NCBI GenBank assembly: GCA_964344725.1
Contig: CAYFOI010000036.1
Span: forward strand, 1-8,762
Reading direction: 5' to 3'
DNA from: CG2-30-44-17 sp964344725
GTDB lineage: Bacteria > Patescibacteriota > Gracilibacteria > UBA1369 > UBA12470
Length of the DNA stretch: 8,762 nt
Shown piece by piece: positions 5,662 through 8,762 of the stretch. The notes under the pieces are model-generated. The model worked only from the letters and a program-made list of their open reading frames with translations. It made no database searches and was not told where the DNA came from. The translations under genes and the position numbers were made by a program. How positions within the stretch are numbered: position 1 is the stretch's first letter; every line of letters starts with the position of its first letter.

Positions 5662-7254
5662 ATGTTTTTTGGAGCCGAAATCACCGCTTCTATTGCAAAG
5701 GTACCCGTACTCAAGGTACATTTAAGCCCAATGTTCAATCCTAATGCACAGCGAGCAATTCCGATCCTCATGGGTACTCAGCATCCAGACAATGCCGCAG
5801 TGCCTTTTTGGAATGACAATGCTTTTGTTGAGGCCAAGAAAGAGACAGACGAGGTCTACCAGAACTTTTTTACGCTAGGTTGTGACGAATATATGTGGGA
5901 TTGGGAAGGGAAATTTGCAGACGAAGCTATGCTTGAGAGGTTGCTTTCAAAACACCTAAAAGATTTTAAGCAAAAACAGATCGGACAAGACAAATTTATA
6001 ACGATTCGTGTGCCGAATATTTGGGAAGAAAAAACGTTCAAGTTGGCGAGAGCGTACATGAGCGTGCTTTCTGGAGCCGAGTTTACAAAATCACTTCAAC
6101 TCAATACCCCGCCAGTCTTTGAATTCATTTTGCCTATGGCAACTTCGGCGGATCAGCTGCTTCATGTTCAGGAGACATTTCGCAAAACCGCAAAACTGCA
6201 TGAAGAAACTTTTGGCGAAAATATGTTTGGGCGAGGATATGTTCATATGATCCCGATTTTTGAAAGTGTTGAGGACCTAGCTGGATGCGGGAAAATACTT
6301 CGCAATTACATTGCAGGACATCAAGAAGCTTGGGGAGAATCACCGGCATATTTAAGGGTTTTTATCGCTAGATCGGATCCAGCTCTTAACGCGGGATTTG
6401 CTCCTGCGATGCTTGCAACTCGCATGGGACTCCGCGAGATGTACAAGATCCAAGAAGAGTTTGGTATACCTGTTTATCCAATAGTGGGGACAGGCTCGCT
6501 CCCGTTCCGGGGAGGTATAAATCCGGAAAATATTGCGAACAGTTTGCCTCAGTACGATGGGGTGAAAACTGTAACCATTCAATCGGCGTTCAAATACGAT
6601 TATCCTGTCCAAGATGTAAAAAAAGCGCTCGATTTTATTGAGAAAAAACTGACAAAAGTAAAACCGGTCAAATTCAGCGACGAAGAGTTCCAAACCATGG
6701 AGGTCCTTAACGACATCTTCAAAAACTTTTATAGGCCAACAGTCGAAAAATTTGCGCCAATGATCAACGCAATGGCTAAATTTGTGCCAAGCAGACGCGA
6801 AAGAGTCCAACATATCGGTCTCCTAGGATACAGCCGTGGTGTCGGAGAAGTCTCACTTCCTAGAGCGATCAAATTCACAGCTGCCTGCTATTCAATGGGT
6901 ATACCGCCAGAATTTATCGGAACGGGTCGTGGTTTGAAGGAAATCAGAGAGAAAGGGATGACAGAAACGCTAAACAAACATTTTACAACTTTGTCCTGGG
7001 AGCTTTCACACGCTGGGAAATTCGTAAACAAGGAAAATCTTGGCTGGTTTGCGAAAAAACACGAATGGGCACGCAAGATTCAGCAAGATATCGAGCTTTG
7101 CGAACAGATTCTGGGTATAAAAACAGGGCCACAAAAAGACCACCACCTATTGCATCGCAACCTAACTTCAAATATCCTAGTTAAGCACGGATTAGGGATG
7201 GATTTCCAGGACGATTTATTAGAAGCCGCGATAATGAGAAAGAGCCTAGGCTAA
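5662..7254 (+). CDS. ppcA: archaeal-type phosphoenolpyruvate carboxylase
   Basis: The enzyme converts PEP and bicarbonate to oxaloacetate and phosphate, replenishing C4 acids for aspartate-family synthesis. At 530 residues it belongs to the short archaeal-type family (about 500 residues), not the roughly 900-residue bacterial PEPC. Family landmarks in order are GTQHPDN (38-44), CDEYMWDWEGK (74-84), RVPNIWEE (116-123), ARSDPALNAG (236-245), GTGSLPFRGG (276-285), QSAFKYDYP (307-315) and PRAIKFTAACYSMGIPPEF (400-418). Relatives usually start only a few residues before the QHPDN motif, so ATG 5731 (codon 24) may be the true start; the first 23 residues are otherwise unexplained. Neither start has a good Shine-Dalgarno sequence (TTAGG before 5662 is weak). 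The YiiX-like hydrolase gene follows after 9 bases, suggesting one transcript. Confidence 0.92.
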   Translation: MFFGAEITASIAKVPVLKVHLSPMFNPNAQRAIPILMGTQHPDNAAVPFWNDNAFVEAKKETDEVYQNFFTLGCDEYMWDWEGKFADEAMLERLLSKHLKDFKQKQIGQDKFITIRVPNIWEEKTFKLARAYMSVLSGAEFTKSLQLNTPPVFEFILPMATSADQLLHVQETFRKTAKLHEETFGENMFGRGYVHMIPIFESVEDLAGCGKILRNYIAGHQEAWGESPAYLRVFIARSDPALNAGFAPAMLATRMGLREMYKIQEEFGIPVYPIVGTGSLPFRGGINPENIANSLPQYDGVKTVTIQSAFKYDYPVQDVKKALDFIEKKLTKVKPVKFSDEEFQTMEVLNDIFKNFYRPTVEKFAPMINAMAKFVPSRRERVQHIGLLGYSRGVGEVSLPRAIKFTAACYSMGIPPEFIGTGRGLKEIREKGMTETLNKHFTTLSWELSHAGKFVNKENLGWFAKKHEWARKIQQDIELCEQILGIKTGPQKDHHLLHRNLTSNILVKHGLGMDFQDDLLEAAIMRKSLG

Positions 7255-7263
7255 TCAACAAAA

Positions 7264-8001
7264 ATGAAAAGAAAAACTCCTCTAAAAAAGATGATGATCG
7301 CCTTCGGGATAGCCCTCATGGCTGCGATTATTCCACCTATGTATGTTTTTATTCCTGCGATAGAAGTGGATGCGTCACTCGACTATAGTGTTGATAATTT
7401 CCCTGAGGATGCAACTGTGACAGACAAGGTGATCGCAAGTGTTATATACGAACTCGGAGAGATTAGTATTGATTATAGGCCTAATCAATTGAATGAAGAA
7501 GATTTTGCTGCTGCAAAAAAAAATCTGCAAAAAGGCGACGTGGTGCTTGTAGGTGATTTTAAATCCTTAAGCTCGGTTGCAATAGGTGGCCCTGTTACAC
7601 ATACGATGCTGTACGTTGATAACGAAAGATTCATACATGCCCATGCAGAAGGTGTCGAAATAATATCTTTGGATGAAGTTTTTGATACGTACGATACGAT
7701 GATAGTAGTACGTCTTCGAGATGCTAATCCGACAGTTATCAATGCTGCAATTGAATATGCTTATGATCAATTAGGGAAGCCTTATGATTTTAATTTTGAA
7801 TATGGAGCGGAAGCTTTCTACTGTAGCGAACTTGTGGATTACGTGTATCAATCAGCCGGAGTTGATCCAATAGAGGTGGTTCTCAACAAAGCCAGCACTA
7901 CAGCAATTGCTTCAATTATGGATGTGCAAGCTCTTCATCCAATAGATTTCGTAGGTGGAGATTTTAGGACAGTGTTCATGTCGCACAATGTAGAGGGGTA
8001 A
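7264..8001 (+). CDS. YiiX-like permuted NlpC/P60 cysteine hydrolase, exported
   Basis: A basic N-terminus (MKRKTPLKK) and a hydrophobic stretch at about 10-32 form a signal peptide or anchor, so the enzyme acts outside the membrane. The catalytic domain (about 88-235) has the permuted papain-like order of the YiiX/YebB family. A strand entry KGDVVLVGD (90-98) comes first, then the histidine in GPVTHTMLYV (H113), and only afterwards the cysteine in FYCSELVDYV (C187, with E189). This order, His before Cys, is the reverse of classical NlpC/P60 enzymes. LGKPYDFNF (170-178) also fits the family. Relatives are thought to cleave peptidoglycan peptide or other amide bonds; the substrate here is unknown. 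It lies 9 bases after the PEP carboxylase and probably shares its transcript. The start has no Shine-Dalgarno sequence (AATCAACAAAA precedes the ATG). Confidence 0.82.
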   Translation: MKRKTPLKKMMIAFGIALMAAIIPPMYVFIPAIEVDASLDYSVDNFPEDATVTDKVIASVIYELGEISIDYRPNQLNEEDFAAAKKNLQKGDVVLVGDFKSLSSVAIGGPVTHTMLYVDNERFIHAHAEGVEIISLDEVFDTYDTMIVVRLRDANPTVINAAIEYAYDQLGKPYDFNFEYGAEAFYCSELVDYVYQSAGVDPIEVVLNKASTTAIASIMDVQALHPIDFVGGDFRTVFMSHNVEG

Positions 8002-8331
8002 CTCAAACAGGTCTGCGTATTATAGGATTTTTCGATTCTTGACAAGATAACTTAGATATATTTTTGCAGAATCATCCTTCTAGTTCCTTAAGACTGCCAT
8101 TCGCTCCCAAAAAAGCCGCGAAACGCATCTTCTTGCTGCTCTGGAACCAAACTGCCATGGTCGGGGTATACGGACCCAACTCAAACTGATTGTAACATGG
8201 CTCCGTAAAAATCAAAAACAGGTTAAAAGATGGAAAGGGGTTATTGAGGGGATGCAAAAACAACCAGCTTTAGTTATGAACCCGGTAGGTTATTAGACAA
8301 TCGGGTTAAGTTACTCGAATAAAGCATGCAC

Positions 8332-8360
8332 TACAACGATTTTGCAAACTATACAACGAT
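8332..8360. repeat. 9-bp direct repeat TACAACGAT, 20 bases apart
   Basis: Two identical copies start at 8332 and 8352, about two helical turns apart. They flank or overlap the candidate promoter of the last gene and could be an operator pair. Confidence 0.55.
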
Positions 8361-8368
8361 ATGATAAT
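8341..8368 (+). promoter_or_regulatory. candidate promoter of the last gene
   Basis: TTTGCA (8341-8346) and GATAAT (8363-8368) are spaced by 16 bases. If used, transcription starts near 8375, so translation must begin at the ATG at 8400 rather than at 8361, which lies inside the -10 element. The hexamers match consensus only partly. Confidence 0.4.
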
Positions 8369-8399
8369 CTCATCCCCTAACAAATTAACAAACATTACA

Positions 8400-8750
8400 A
8401 TGACAGAACAAAACGAAACACTTGATCGTCTCGATAGAATGATTGAAATTGCGGAATTAGAACATCAAGCCGTGACTTTACATAGTGGAGATGGGAACAG
8501 GCAATTCGAAGCAACAAAGGGGGCAATAGCGGCATTGAGAAACCTAAAAGAGACTCTTGCTTTAGAAGAAGATACAACATTGCAAGAAGTAGAAGCACAC
8601 GTAGTTAGAAATATAGTTAGAGGGAAGCTATTTGACGTTTTAACTTTCAGTAAAAGTCGAGGTATTAAGTGGTTATACATAGGTGATAAACAAGATCTAG
8701 AAACAGGGGCTACCGTTCATTTTCGGGTGCGTAACTTGGCAAAAACTTAG
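8400..8750 (+). CDS. small protein of unknown function
   Basis: From ATG 8400 the product is 116 residues (MTEQNETLDR...), soluble, without signal peptide or membrane segment. Residues 1-75 look helical and acidic, with a likely coiled region around 40-55. Residues 76-112 look like short strands (KLFDVLTF, IKWLYIG, ATVHFRVR). An in-frame ATG at 8361 would add 13 residues (MIISSPNKLTNIT), but it lies within the probable -10 element, so the later start is preferred. The leader is A/C-rich without a Shine-Dalgarno sequence. The C-terminal peptide TVHFRVR is encoded by the right copy of the 22-bp inverted repeat and recurs at the opposite end of the window on the other strand. I do not recognise the family. 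Confidence 0.65.
   Translation: MTEQNETLDRLDRMIEIAELEHQAVTLHSGDGNRQFEATKGAIAALRNLKETLALEEDTTLQEVEAHVVRNIVRGKLFDVLTFSKSRGIKWLYIGDKQDLETGATVHFRVRNLAKT
8712..8733 (+). repeat. right copy of 22-bp inverted repeat
   Basis: It is identical to the reverse complement of 29-50. Here it codes for the last residues (TVHFRVR) of the small unknown protein, five codons and a stop before the gene's end. Confidence 0.85.
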
Positions 8751-8762
8751 AAGAATTTGGGA

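Larger units (their letters stand above)
8002..8399. other. gene-free region with hairpin and direct repeats before the last gene
   Basis: I see no convincing gene. A possible hairpin pairs AACCCGGT (8279-8286) with ATCGGGTT (8300-8307), an 8-bp stem with one G-U pair and a 13-base loop. It lacks a downstream T-run and so is not a typical terminator. A 14-codon frame (ATG 8252, preceded directly by GAGGGG, to TAG 8294-8296) runs into this hairpin and could be a leader peptide, though this is weak. The 9-mer TACAACGAT occurs at 8332-8340 and 8352-8360. No tRNA, rRNA or CRISPR structure was recognised. Confidence 0.4.

Noticed and set aside
6352..6813. 153-codon minus-strand open frame
   Set aside because: It lies wholly inside the well-supported PEP carboxylase gene on the other strand.
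8039..8062. TTGACA with TATATT downstream as a promoter
   Set aside because: The spacing is only 12 bases, too short for a sigma-70 promoter, and no gene start follows nearby.
8020..8100. tRNA-like TTCGATTC segment
   Set aside because: No acceptor, D or anticodon arm can be paired around it on either strand.
8072..8263. 63-codon minus-strand open frame in the gene-free region
   Set aside because: It begins with TTG, lacks a ribosome site and a recognisable motif, and does not fit any neighbouring unit. The last 28 residues (from MAVWFQ) look mildly protein-like but cannot be supported.

Overview
The window looks like an ordinary chromosomal stretch of a bacterium. It has moderate-to-low GC and dense, short intergenic spaces. 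It holds ten supportable protein genes and no rRNA or tRNA that I can find. Several features fit a Patescibacteria/CPR-type genome: small single-domain housekeeping proteins, a minimal TrmH-family methylase, several single-pass membrane proteins of unknown role, and starts that mostly lack a Shine-Dalgarno sequence. That assignment is an inference, since no phylogenetic marker is present. The standard genetic code applies: genes end in TAA, TAG and once TGA, with no in-frame TGA inside them.

Layout. On the minus strand, murI (glutamate racemase) occupies 99-917. Diverging from it, with its own strong sigma-70-type promoter, is a two-TM potassium-channel-like protein (1111-1869). Its stop codon lies one base from that of a convergent gene (1871-2509, minus). 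This second gene encodes a MerR/excisionase-like DNA-binding protein with a long coiled coil and a C-terminal membrane anchor. Immediately upstream of it (2559-2697) is a dense, helically phased array of TGTC/GACA elements. This is the most striking non-coding structure in the window and a good candidate for the anchored protein's binding sites. A plus-strand cluster follows: a TrmH/SpoU RNA methyltransferase (2911-3432), a membrane-anchored GH18-like protein (3444-4436) and ybeY (4433-4840), tightly spaced or overlapping. A minus-strand gene of unknown function with one TM (4818-5591) overlaps the end of ybeY. It diverges from an archaeal-type phosphoenolpyruvate carboxylase (5662-7254), which is followed 9 nt later by a secreted or anchored YiiX-like permuted NlpC/P60 cysteine hydrolase (7264-8001). 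A roughly 400-base gene-free stretch leads to a small unknown protein (8400-8750).

Functional reading. murI, the YiiX-like hydrolase and the GH18-like protein all concern or may concern the cell envelope. ybeY and the TrmH-family protein concern RNA maturation. The PEP carboxylase would supply oxaloacetate for aspartate-family biosynthesis. The parts that are least explained are the membrane-tethered DNA-binding protein with its phased array, and a perfect 22-bp inverted repeat found about 28 bases from each end of the window (29-50 and 8712-8733), which in both places reads as the same peptide TVHFRVR.
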